NCBI GenBank assembly: GCA_002785065.1
Contig: PFLI01000024.1
Location: 1 to 6,452, forward strand
DNA: 6,452 bases
DNA from: Candidatus Roizmanbacteria bacterium CG_4_10_14_0_8_um_filter_33_9
GTDB lineage: Bacteria > Patescibacteriota > Microgenomatia > UBA1406 > GWC2-37-13
Direction of reading: 5' to 3'
This document shows positions 1 to 4,869 of this stretch, one piece after another. The first letter of the stretch is position 1, and each line of letters begins with the position of its first letter. The notes below the pieces were generated by a model. That model saw only the letters and a program-made list of their open reading frames with translations, did not search any database and was not told where the DNA came from. The translations under genes were made by a program, and so were the position numbers.

Positions 1-594
1 AACTTTTTGAAAATAACCTGGATTAATTGGAGTATTACCAATAACAATGATTGGAATTTTTGCCGCTTTATCACATGATACTCTAACGTTGATACTTTTC
101 CCTATTGCTTTAAGCATTGAATCAGATCTTCTAATACTTGGTTGTCCTGTATGAGTTTTATAATCCCCAATACAATCAATTCTTATCTTTCCGTCAACTT
201 TTTTATATTCCCAATTCCAAACAATAGACATCTTAACTTCAGCAATCATGAGAATATTTTCTGGTTTTTGAATAATATCTTTTGTTTTGCAGATTGCTAC
301 ATCGGCAGGTGATTGACTAGTTAGACCGATTTCTTCACAGATTGCTCCTTGAACGGAATAATCTCCTAATTGATTAGCAATTTCGGAAAAAAGATCAGTA
401 CACCACTTTTCAGTGTATGTGCCAATTAGAGAATTCCTACTTTGGAGTGTTGTTTTTGTATCAGCATAACTTTTAGGCCAATAAGCAAAATACTTTTTAC
501 CAGAGGTAACATAAAACAGTTGTTCAGGAGTTGCAAAACTCAAAGAATTTATAAAGAAATCATGCTCGTTTTCTTTTTTCCATAACATTTTCAT
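1..594 (-). CDS. Putative PD-(D/E)XK nuclease, possible type II restriction endonuclease (3' end missing)
   Basis: An uninterrupted minus-strand frame runs from an ATG at 594 to the window edge, giving 198 residues without a stop. The protein is soluble, with no signal peptide or membrane segment. Residues 96-101 read PADVAI and residues 117-122 read IAEVKM, so Asp98, Glu119 and Lys121 are placed as in the D-(x)n-E-x-K active site of PD-(D/E)XK nucleases. Glu87/Glu88 could be the upstream helix acid. A hydrophobic strand (PIIVIGN, 181-187) follows a basic helical stretch, as in that fold. The conserved-looking block around 50-64 (LQSRNSLIGTYTEKW) is of a style I associate with restriction enzymes, but I cannot name a family. 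A restriction role is inference; no methyltransferase lies inside the window, and a partner could lie beyond position 1. ATG 594 was chosen because a TATAAT box lies just upstream; the alternative Met3 is only two codons in. No good ribosome-binding site precedes it. Confidence 0.6.
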   Translation of the reverse strand, partial: MKMLWKKENEHDFFINSLSFATPEQLFYVTSGKKYFAYWPKSYADTKTTLQSRNSLIGTYTEKWCTDLFSEIANQLGDYSVQGAICEEIGLTSQSPADVAICKTKDIIQKPENILMIAEVKMSIVWNWEYKKVDGKIRIDCIGDYKTHTGQPSIRRSDSMLKAIGKSINVRVSCDKAAKIPIIVIGNTPINPGYFQKV

Positions 595-603
595 ATAGGA
601 ATA

Positions 604-612
604 ATTATAACA
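604..612 (-). promoter_or_regulatory. Extended -10 promoter for the putative nuclease gene
   Basis: On the minus strand the sequence TGTTATAAT forms an extended -10 element (TGn-TATAAT), with the consensus hexamer at 609-604. The hexamer ends 9 nt before the ATG, so transcription would start about 3 nt upstream of the start codon and give an almost leaderless mRNA. No convincing -35 hexamer is seen at 16-18 bp spacing; a TTAACA lies 21 bp away, which is too far. Confidence 0.5.
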
Positions 613-630
613 ACATTTTATAAGAGAAAG

Positions 631-682
631 TGTTAACTTGTAGAAATAAAATTACTCTTCTCCTTATTTCACCTCGTTAGGC
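631..682. repeat. attC-like imperfect hairpin between nuclease and acetyltransferase genes
   Basis: The segment folds into a 7-5-7-loop-7-5-7 arrangement. TGTTAAC (631-637) partly pairs with GTTAGGC (676-682), with four Watson-Crick pairs at the TAAC/GTTA core. Two unpaired 5-nt spacers follow (638-642 and 671-675), then a perfect 7-bp stem GAAATAA/TTATTTC (643-649 and 664-670) around a 14-nt loop. This resembles the R-spacer-L layout of integron attC sites. GTTAGGC fits the R' consensus GTTRRRY, or read on the minus strand GCCTAAC fits RYYYAAC, but the partner box is degenerate in either orientation. It is at the short end for attC and shows no clear extrahelical bases. It could instead be an ordinary intergenic hairpin. 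Confidence 0.3.
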
Positions 683-717
683 GCAACATGGATTGATAAA
701 ACAATCTATAACTCAAA

Positions 718-1671
718 TTACATCTGCTTTCTATATCTATAATCCGTAATGGTTTTTTTAAACCCAATTTTTTCATACATACTTCTTGCACCTGAAACAT
801 CTTCACCGTTTGTATCCAAATACACTTTTTTTACTCCTCTTTTTTGCAAATTTAATAGATTCTTTATTGTTAATATTCTTGCAAGTCCCCGCCTTCGATG
901 TTTTTCATCAATAACAACTTCTGTGATAACTCCTGCTCCGTTTCGAATTTCGCTTAATACATACCCAATAATTTCGTTTTGATGCCAGACGACATACCAT
1001 AAAGACAGGTCATTGTTTGGATTGTTAACAAATTCCTCATAATCTTCCTCAGTATAAATAGCAGTGTGTTCTCTAGTTAAATATGCTTTCTCAAGTACTT
1101 TTAACATCACGCGAAAATGCTTTGAATTAACTGGTTTTAATATGTAATCAGCTGGAAGATTTTTGTCTTGCAGATTGTTAAAATCCGTAAATACCATCTC
1201 AACTCTTGAAAAAACTTGTTTGTAACCTGTATCAAATAACAACTTTGTCTTTTCAACTTCCGTACTAATCGCATTCGAACCAAACATACCTTTTCCCTTT
1301 ATGTCATGATTTATTGCTATTTTTCTAATTCTATTTTCAGCCCACTCAAACATCTGTCCAAATACACCATCCTTTCTCCATTCGGGAAGTAAATAATGTA
1401 GATGCAGATATAACCATATTCCATCATTTTCAGTCCACCATTTTATATAGCTAAATCCAACAATGTCACCTTCATTTTCAACAACAAGAATATTGTTATC
1501 TTTTTCTTTTATCGAGCTTATAACTTTTATCAGATCATCCATTGAACCGATAACGCTCCTTAAAATAGACTCCGAATCTACTTGATCATATTTTGCACTA
1601 ACTAAACAAACATTAAGTATTTCTTGATAGTCCTGTTTATCCAAACTTCTAAACTTGATTGTATTAACCAT
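718..1671 (-). CDS. Tandem-GNAT family N-acetyltransferase
   Basis: This encodes a 317-residue cytoplasmic protein with two GNAT folds, expected to move an acetyl group from acetyl-CoA to an amine. The C-terminal half (about 175-317) carries the clear signature. A beta-strand and acetyl-CoA loop read ITEVVIDEKHRRRGLA (249-264, pyrophosphate-binding RRRGLA), followed by VYLDTNGEDVSGARSMYEKIGF (positions 283-304), the usual motif B. The N-terminal half (about 5-160) is a degenerate GNAT with a weaker loop (RKDGVFG, 99-105), so only the second domain may be catalytic. Tandem-GNAT architecture recalls mycothiol synthase MshD and related resistance-type enzymes, but the substrate cannot be told. 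The frame is open up to 1743. ATG 1671 is preferred because the extra 24 residues overlap a repeat element and a TATAAT box, and homologous GNATs start near the IKFRSLD strand. An isolated gene, with an attC-like hairpin downstream. Confidence 0.88.
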   Translation of the reverse strand: MVNTIKFRSLDKQDYQEILNVCLVSAKYDQVDSESILRSVIGSMDDLIKVISSIKEKDNNILVVENEGDIVGFSYIKWWTENDGIWLYLHLHYLLPEWRKDGVFGQMFEWAENRIRKIAINHDIKGKGMFGSNAISTEVEKTKLLFDTGYKQVFSRVEMVFTDFNNLQDKNLPADYILKPVNSKHFRVMLKVLEKAYLTREHTAIYTEEDYEEFVNNPNNDLSLWYVVWHQNEIIGYVLSEIRNGAGVITEVVIDEKHRRRGLARILTIKNLLNLQKRGVKKVYLDTNGEDVSGARSMYEKIGFKKTITDYRYRKQM

Positions 1672-1677
1672 GTAATT

Positions 1678-1683
1678 ATTATA
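1678..1683 (-). promoter_or_regulatory. -10 box of the acetyltransferase promoter (leaderless geometry)
   Basis: A perfect TATAAT on the minus strand ends 6 nt before the A of ATG 1671. The expected transcription start, about 7 nt below the hexamer, falls on the start codon itself, so the mRNA would be leaderless. No ribosome-binding site lies between. The -35 region is poor (GTAGTT at 17 bp spacing). The box also argues against the longer reading frame that begins at 1743. Confidence 0.55.
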
Positions 1684-1737
1684 CTTTACGATTAAAAATG
1701 AACTACCTCGCAGCAAAGTTGCAAGATATCTCGTGAG

Positions 1738-1823
1738 TGTCATTCCAGCGCAGGCGGGAATCTATACTAAAATTTCAATTTTGTAATTATAGACTGGATC
1801 CACGGCCTTCGCCGAGGATGACA
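1738..1823. repeat. MITE-like palindromic repeat element
   Basis: This 86-bp element has matching ends, TGTCAT (1738-1743) and ATGACA (1818-1823), and an inner pair TCTATA/TATAGA (1761-1766 and 1788-1793). Each half also has its own hairpin: ATTCC...GGAAT around 1742-1761 on the left, and ATCC-A-CGGC-CTTC-GCCG-A-GGAT (1798-1819) on the right. It is visibly richer in G+C than its surroundings. Palindromes of the general form GTCATTCC...GCGGGAATC recur between genes in many bacteria as non-autonomous repeats. No open frame lies inside. Together with flanking sequence it fills the 231-bp gap 1672-1902, which otherwise holds only promoters and a small GAAGT-AGA-ACTTC hairpin (about 1837-1850). 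Confidence 0.6.
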
Positions 1824-1866
1824 AGGAAGTAACCCCGAAGTAGAACTTCAAAGAATTCTGATTTGT

Positions 1867-1896
1867 TTGATTACATTTGATTAAGTTATATATAAT
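1867..1896 (+). promoter_or_regulatory. Promoter of the membrane microprotein gene
   Basis: TTGATT (1867-1872) and a perfect TATAAT (1891-1896) are separated by 18 bp, the best complete -35/-10 pair in the window. The predicted transcription start is position 1903, exactly the A of the ATG of the 31-codon gene. This supports both the reality of that small gene and a leaderless transcript. Confidence 0.55.
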
Positions 1897-1902
1897 GAAA
1901 AA

Positions 1903-1998
1903 ATGGGTACATTAACGATAATCCTATTGGGTACAGGCGGCTATTTAATAGGAATGGCTGCCAAAAAATGGATTCAATCTAAAAAGAAGAAAAAGTAA
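1903..1998 (+). CDS. 31-residue single-pass membrane microprotein with polybasic tail
   Basis: The small plus-strand frame encodes one hydrophobic helix, residues 4-20 (TLTIILLGTGGYLIGMA), rich in small residues (GTGG, GxxxG-like), followed directly by KKWIQSKKKKK. The positive-inside rule predicts that the lysine tail stays in the cytoplasm. I do not recognise the family. Glycine-containing short helices with basic tails are common among small membrane proteins that stabilise or regulate larger complexes, but no partner is visible. Evidence that it is real: a strong promoter whose start point coincides with the ATG, amphipathic sense in the translation, and a terminator-like hairpin at its stop. 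It converges on nth, with only 7 nt between the stops. Another ATG at 1894 in a different frame gives only six codons and is rejected. It could be a chance frame, since it is very short. Confidence 0.55.
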   Translation: MGTLTIILLGTGGYLIGMAAKKWIQSKKKKK

Positions 1999-2016
1999 CT
2001 TAACCTTACTTTTTTT
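1990..2016. terminator. Bidirectional terminator-like hairpin shared by convergent genes
   Basis: AAAAAGTAA (1990-1998) pairs perfectly with TTACTTTTT (2006-2014) around a 7-nt loop, followed by more T on the plus strand and by a T-rich stretch on the minus strand. The stem contains the stop codons of both convergent genes (1996-1998 plus, 2008-2006 minus). The stem is almost all A-T pairs, so it would be weak, but the T-tracts on both sides suit intrinsic termination. Confidence 0.4.
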
Positions 2017-2632
2017 CAAGCAGTTTTGTTAACGGACAGTGTTGATGGTCATGTCTTTTTGCAATGCAGTATTTTCTTCCGTATTCAATGATATGATACG
2101 TAAAGATAAACCAGTCTTTTTTAGGAATGAGTTTCATTAAGTCTTTTTCAATTTTCACCGGATCAGTTTCTTTTGTTAGCTCCCATAATCGACTCAGACG
2201 AATCACATGGGTATCAACCGCAATTCCCTCCACTATTCCATAAGCATTTCCCAAAACTACATTAGCTGTTTTTCTGGCAACTCCCGGAAGAGTAAGGATT
2301 TCTTTCATTGTTTGAGGAACTCTTCCACCAAATTGATTTTGAATGATTTTAGCGCTTTCCAAAATATGCTTTGTTTTATTCCGGTAAAATCCGGTTGAAA
2401 AAATATCTTTCTCAAACTCTTTTTTATCTACATTTATATAATCTTCTAGTGTTCTATATTTTCGAAATAGTCTTGCAGTTACCTTGTTGACTTGTTTATC
2501 AGTGCACTGTGCAGAAAGGATAACGGCAACCAAAAGCTCCCAGTGATTTGAATATCGAAGTACGATTTTTGCATCAGGTAAAAGCCTTTTTAATGTATTT
2601 AAGATAATAACTGTTCTTTTTTGTTTGTTCAT
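2006..2632 (-). CDS. nth: Endonuclease III (DNA glycosylase/AP lyase) with degenerate Fe-S motif
   Basis: Endonuclease III removes oxidised pyrimidines from DNA and nicks the resulting abasic site; it acts in base excision repair. The 208-residue protein is of normal length (E. coli 211) and has the helix-hairpin-helix LPGVARKTANVVL (115-127). Its catalytic Lys121 and, in GIAVDTHVIRL, catalytic Asp140 correspond to Lys120 and Asp138 of E. coli. The C-terminal cluster motif C-x6-C-x2-C-x5-C is broken: ligand positions read Cys189, His196, Cys199 and Leu205, so only two cysteines remain and a normal 4Fe-4S cluster is unlikely. Activity may survive, as catalytic residues are intact. Start: ATG 2632; a TTG three codons earlier (2641) is the alternative, and no good ribosome-binding site favours either. 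It lies last in the repair cluster, 102 bp below mutY behind a strong hairpin, with no obvious promoter of its own. Confidence 0.93.
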   Translation of the reverse strand: MNKQKRTVIILNTLKRLLPDAKIVLRYSNHWELLVAVILSAQCTDKQVNKVTARLFRKYRTLEDYINVDKKEFEKDIFSTGFYRNKTKHILESAKIIQNQFGGRVPQTMKEILTLPGVARKTANVVLGNAYGIVEGIAVDTHVIRLSRLWELTKETDPVKIEKDLMKLIPKKDWFIFTYHIIEYGRKYCIAKRHDHQHCPLTKLLEKK

Positions 2633-2649
2633 TTTTTTCAAAAGATTGA

Positions 2650-2727
2650 GATGTTTATTTTTTGTAATGACTTGGGTTCCCTACCGGGTCTCAAATCCTT
2701 AGGGTGAAGTCACAAAAAATAAACATC
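2650..2727. repeat. Long perfect inverted repeat (hairpin) between mutY and nth
   Basis: Two 16-bp arms, 2650-2665 and 2712-2727, are perfect inverted repeats. The stem continues, after a 3-nt bulge (2666-2668), as GACTT/AAGTC (2669-2673 with 2707-2711). The 33-nt interior can pair further through CCCTA/TAGGG (2679-2683 with 2700-2704). The interior is richer in G+C than the flanks. The six consecutive T in one arm let it act as an attenuator or terminator in either direction; equally it may be a small transposed palindromic element. CAAAAG occurs near both borders (2639-2644, 2729-2734), though not exactly abutting the left arm. Confidence 0.65.
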
Positions 2728-2734
2728 GCAAAAG

Positions 2735-3577
2735 TTAATTTACTAAACAATATATATCGTTTTTTTTAAGAGTGAACCCTTCTTTTTCCAAAGAATCAAG
2801 AATTGATTTCACCCTCTTTTTTTTTACCTTCAGTTCTTCTATCATTTCCTGCTCAGTTCTTCTATGTTCTAATAACAGTTTTAATATCTTCCCCCGTATT
2901 TGCCTATCCGATCCTTCAAATTGAGTTTGAATAGTATAATGCTTGCTTTTTTTGTTTGGATTTTCGCCAGTTTTACCTAAATACGACCCATAATCCATAA
3001 ACGCCCAGTACCACTCACGTGGATTATCATGATCTAATGTTTGTTCAACAAGAGAAAGTATTTCTCTATCATCTACTTTCCCGTCGATTCCTCTCAGGGT
3101 AAACAATTTTCTATCTTCAAAAAAATGATATATAAATACCCGCCTTATGTTTGTCTCAATAAATACGGTTGGCTTATTGTATGCAAAAGCAACAATAGAA
3201 CAAGCTGTTGCCTCACCTACTCCGGGAAGTGTGTCAAGAATTACAGGATCATCGGGCACAATACCGTTGTATTGATTAATGATGATCGAAGCTGCTTTTT
3301 TAAGATATAAAGCCCGTCTGTTATATCCCATACCCTGCCAAGTCTTTAACACTTCTGTAATTGATGCTTGAGCTAGTTGTTTAAATGTTGGAAATTGATT
3401 AATAAAAAAAGGATATTTGATAAGTACACGCGACACTTGGGTTTGTTGAAGCATAACTTCGGAAACAAAAATTTGGTAGGGATCAGTTGTCTTTCTCCAA
3501 GGTAGGTCGCGTTTATTCTTTACATAATATTTCCATACTGTATCAATGAATTTTTCATGTTTTTTATTCTTTTTCAC
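2735..3577 (-). CDS. mutY: MutY-like A/G-specific adenine glycosylase lacking Fe-S cluster and NUDIX-type domain
   Basis: MutY removes adenine mispaired with 8-oxoguanine, preventing G-to-T change. The 280-residue protein has the family's core: LPWRKTTDPYQIFVSEVMLQQTQV (25-48), with catalytic Glu40 (E. coli Glu37), the GMGY motif with Tyr85 (E. coli Tyr82), and the helix-hairpin-helix LPGVGEATACSIV (117-129). Three departures stand out. The catalytic Asp138 position is Glu141 (FIETNIRRV). The region after FMDYGSYL (193-200) has none of the four cluster cysteines; only Cys126 and Cys277 occur in the whole protein. The C-terminal 8-oxoG-recognition domain is replaced by about 55 residues (226-280) resembling a winged helix. 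I recall similar short forms annotated as adenine glycosylases in CPR-like genomes; altered specificity is possible. Start is GTG 3577; an in-frame TAG lies 12 nt above, and an overlapping ATG is out of frame and meets TGA at once. It begins 12 bp after radC. Confidence 0.88.
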   Translation of the reverse strand: MKKNKKHEKFIDTVWKYYVKNKRDLPWRKTTDPYQIFVSEVMLQQTQVSRVLIKYPFFINQFPTFKQLAQASITEVLKTWQGMGYNRRALYLKKAASIIINQYNGIVPDDPVILDTLPGVGEATACSIVAFAYNKPTVFIETNIRRVFIYHFFEDRKLFTLRGIDGKVDDREILSLVEQTLDHDNPREWYWAFMDYGSYLGKTGENPNKKSKHYTIQTQFEGSDRQIRGKILKLLLEHRRTEQEMIEELKVKKKRVKSILDSLEKEGFTLKKNDIYCLVN

Positions 3578-3589
3578 ATTGTTATTCTA

Positions 3590-4252
3590 CTACATCATTC
3601 CTTTTTCTTTCATACTCAAATATCCGGATCTGCCAACAATAACATGGTCGATAACCGAAATGCCGATTATTTTTCCTGCTTCAATAAGCCGTTTTGTTAT
3701 ATAAATATCTTCATTTGATGGAATAACTTCGTCCGAAGGATGATTATGAGAAATAATAATTTGAGAAGTATAATTACGAATCGCAGGCTCAAAAACCTCT
3801 CTCGGATGTACAATACTCGCATTCAAAGAACCTATGGATATTATTTCCCGCTTAACTATTTGATTTCGAACATCCAAAAAGAATGCGACAAAATACTCTT
3901 TTTTATGATCGCGGATATCAACCATTTGCTCCCACACTTTTTTAGGACTCAAAATAAGTGAGATTTTTTTATGAATAAGCAGCCGCTTCCCAAGTTCAAA
4001 ACAGGCAATGAGTTGAGATGCTTTTGTAAATCCAATTCCGGGTATTTGTTTAAGCTCATGAAATGATGCAGAAGTTAATCTATGTAGTGATATTTTTTTG
4101 ATAATCGTTTTAGCTAAGGAAAGTACATTTTGTCCTTTACAGCCTGAACCCAATAGCAAAGCAATAAGGTCTACTTCAGACAATGTGTTTACTCCATATT
4201 TCACAAGCCGTTCTCTCGGCTGTTTTGATCTTTCAAGATTCTTAATATTCAT
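3590..4252 (-). CDS. radC: RadC family JAMM/MPN-domain protein
   Basis: RadC proteins combine an N-terminal helix-hairpin-helix region with a C-terminal JAMM metalloprotease-like domain; their true biochemical role is unsettled, and the old DNA-repair assignment is weak. Here the N-terminus carries SKQPRERLVKYGVNTLSEVDLIALLLGSG (9-37), typical of the family, and a helix-hairpin-helix (FHELKQIPGIGFTKASQLI, 64-82). The metal site is complete: Glu in HPREVFEPAI (149-158), His169 and His171 in SHNHPSD, and Asp182 ten residues later. Length 220 is usual. ATG 4252 is 10 bp below the zinc-ribbon gene; GAGG sits only 2 nt from it, too close for a standard ribosome-binding site. The gene ends ATG-ATG-TAG just before mutY, so the two are very likely cotranscribed. 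Confidence 0.95.
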   Translation of the reverse strand: MNIKNLERSKQPRERLVKYGVNTLSEVDLIALLLGSGCKGQNVLSLAKTIIKKISLHRLTSASFHELKQIPGIGFTKASQLIACFELGKRLLIHKKISLILSPKKVWEQMVDIRDHKKEYFVAFFLDVRNQIVKREIISIGSLNASIVHPREVFEPAIRNYTSQIIISHNHPSDEVIPSNEDIYITKRLIEAGKIIGISVIDHVIVGRSGYLSMKEKGMM

Positions 4253-4262
4253 TCCCTCTCAA

Positions 4263-4736
4263 TTAGAGCCATTCAATATAGTTGCAGCCTGTCGCAACAC
4301 GATTTACCTTATCCCATCCGCTTGTAGAACATTTTTTCATTGTTTTTCCAGTCGGTGTAGTTACTTTAACCAATTTACTCTGACATTTGGGACAGTCTTC
4401 ATCCAATTCTTCGGTAACCGCTTTTACCCATTCAAAAAAATCACATCCGCTTGCTGTTTTTGTTTTTGGATCCCACGAATTTGTAGAACATTTTTTCATT
4501 TTTTTATTAAAACGCGTCATCGTCATTACTAAAGGCGCTCCACACTTTGGACATTTTTCGTCAAGCGCCTCAGGTTCGTAGGGAAGCCATTTTACAAAAT
4601 CACATCCCTCTGTCTGCCTTGTTTCTGCGTTCCAAGATCCGGCTGAACATCGTTGCAGTTTTTTTCCTGTCTTTGTCTCGGTAACATCGCCAAGTGGGGC
4701 TCCGCATTTTGGACACACTTCATTTTTTTCTGCCAT
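4263..4736 (-). CDS. Triple zinc-ribbon protein (topoisomerase C4 zinc-finger type)
   Basis: The 157-residue protein consists almost wholly of three tandem repeats of 53-54 residues. Each has CPKC, a Cys 17-18 residues later in a KCS or RCS context, and a Cys 14 residues after that in GC(D/N)(F/Y)xEW or similar. The cysteines are 8/11/30/45, 62/65/83/98 and 115/118/136/151, so three zinc ions could be bound. Acidic linkers join the repeats (EALDEK, EELDED). The closest known pattern is the C4 zinc ribbon at the C-terminus of bacterial topoisomerase I, which binds single-stranded DNA. Here no topoisomerase core is present and the spacing is longer, so the assignment is by resemblance. DNA or RNA binding is inferred from the fold and from its place as first gene of the radC-mutY-nth cluster. 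ATG 4736 sits just below a TATATT box. No catalytic residues are seen. Confidence 0.85.
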   Translation of the reverse strand: MAEKNEVCPKCGAPLGDVTETKTGKKLQRCSAGSWNAETRQTEGCDFVKWLPYEPEALDEKCPKCGAPLVMTMTRFNKKMKKCSTNSWDPKTKTASGCDFFEWVKAVTEELDEDCPKCQSKLVKVTTPTGKTMKKCSTSGWDKVNRVATGCNYIEWL

Positions 4737-4744
4737 ATATTAAA

Positions 4745-4750
4745 AATATA
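4745..4750 (-). promoter_or_regulatory. Putative -10 box for the zinc-ribbon/radC/mutY transcription unit
   Basis: TATATT on the minus strand ends 8 nt before ATG 4736, predicting a transcript leader of one or two nucleotides. The match is 5 of 6 to consensus in a very AT-rich stretch, so it is less certain than the other promoters. No clear -35 box accompanies it. An alternative TATAAT at 4781-4776 inside a palindrome would give a leader of about 33 nt. Confidence 0.35.
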
Positions 4751-4771
4751 AACTAATAAATAAATCCGCAA

Positions 4772-4785
4772 TGGATTATAATCCA
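4772..4785. promoter_or_regulatory. 14-bp perfect palindrome in the divergent intergenic region
   Basis: TGGATTATAATCCA is a perfect 14-bp palindrome in the 133-bp gap between the divergent zinc-ribbon and glycosyltransferase genes. It contains TATAAT on both strands. The symmetry and position would suit a dimeric regulator or a symmetrical promoter core, but neither is proven, and short AT-rich palindromes also arise by chance. Confidence 0.3.
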
Positions 4786-4846
4786 CAATTCTATAAGTAT
4801 ATAGCATTTTATCAATATTTTTTGGAGATTATTAGTATAAAGTCTT

Positions 4847-4862
4847 TGCTATACTCTATATT
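4847..4862 (+). promoter_or_regulatory. Promoter region of the glycosyltransferase gene
   Basis: TGCTATACT (4847-4855) is an extended -10 element, predicting a start near 4862 and an 8-nt leader. An overlapping TATATT (4857-4862) ends 7 nt before ATG 4870 and would give a leaderless transcript. Neither has a good -35 box, and no ribosome-binding site occurs between them and the ATG. Confidence 0.45.
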
Positions 4863-4869
4863 GAATAAA

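Noticed and set aside
691..706. GATTG/CAATC hairpin just below the acetyltransferase stop as a terminator.
   Set aside because: The stem is only 5 bp and no T-tract follows on the minus strand.
1672..1743. Extension of the acetyltransferase frame upstream to ATG 1743.
   Set aside because: The extra 24 codons run through a TATAAT promoter box, and the ATG itself lies in the terminal repeat of the palindromic element; the GNAT fold begins after Met at 1671.
1894..1914. Six-codon frame starting at the ATG overlapping the TATAAT box.
   Set aside because: It starts inside the -10 hexamer, so it would not be transcribed in full, and it ends after six codons; the ATG at 1903 gives the sensible product.
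2674..2706. Resemblance of the hairpin interior to a tRNA T-arm (GGTTC and AAATCC fragments).
   Set aside because: No acceptor, anticodon or D arms can be assembled on either strand around it.
4098..4532. A 144-codon plus-strand frame opposite radC and the zinc-ribbon gene.
   Set aside because: It is antisense to two well-supported genes, is rich in Phe and Cys as expected for their complement, and matches no known family.
4592..4807. A 71-codon minus-strand frame overlapping the start of the zinc-ribbon gene.
   Set aside because: It is an alternative frame of the zinc-ribbon gene, whose three regular cysteine repeats clearly define the coding frame.
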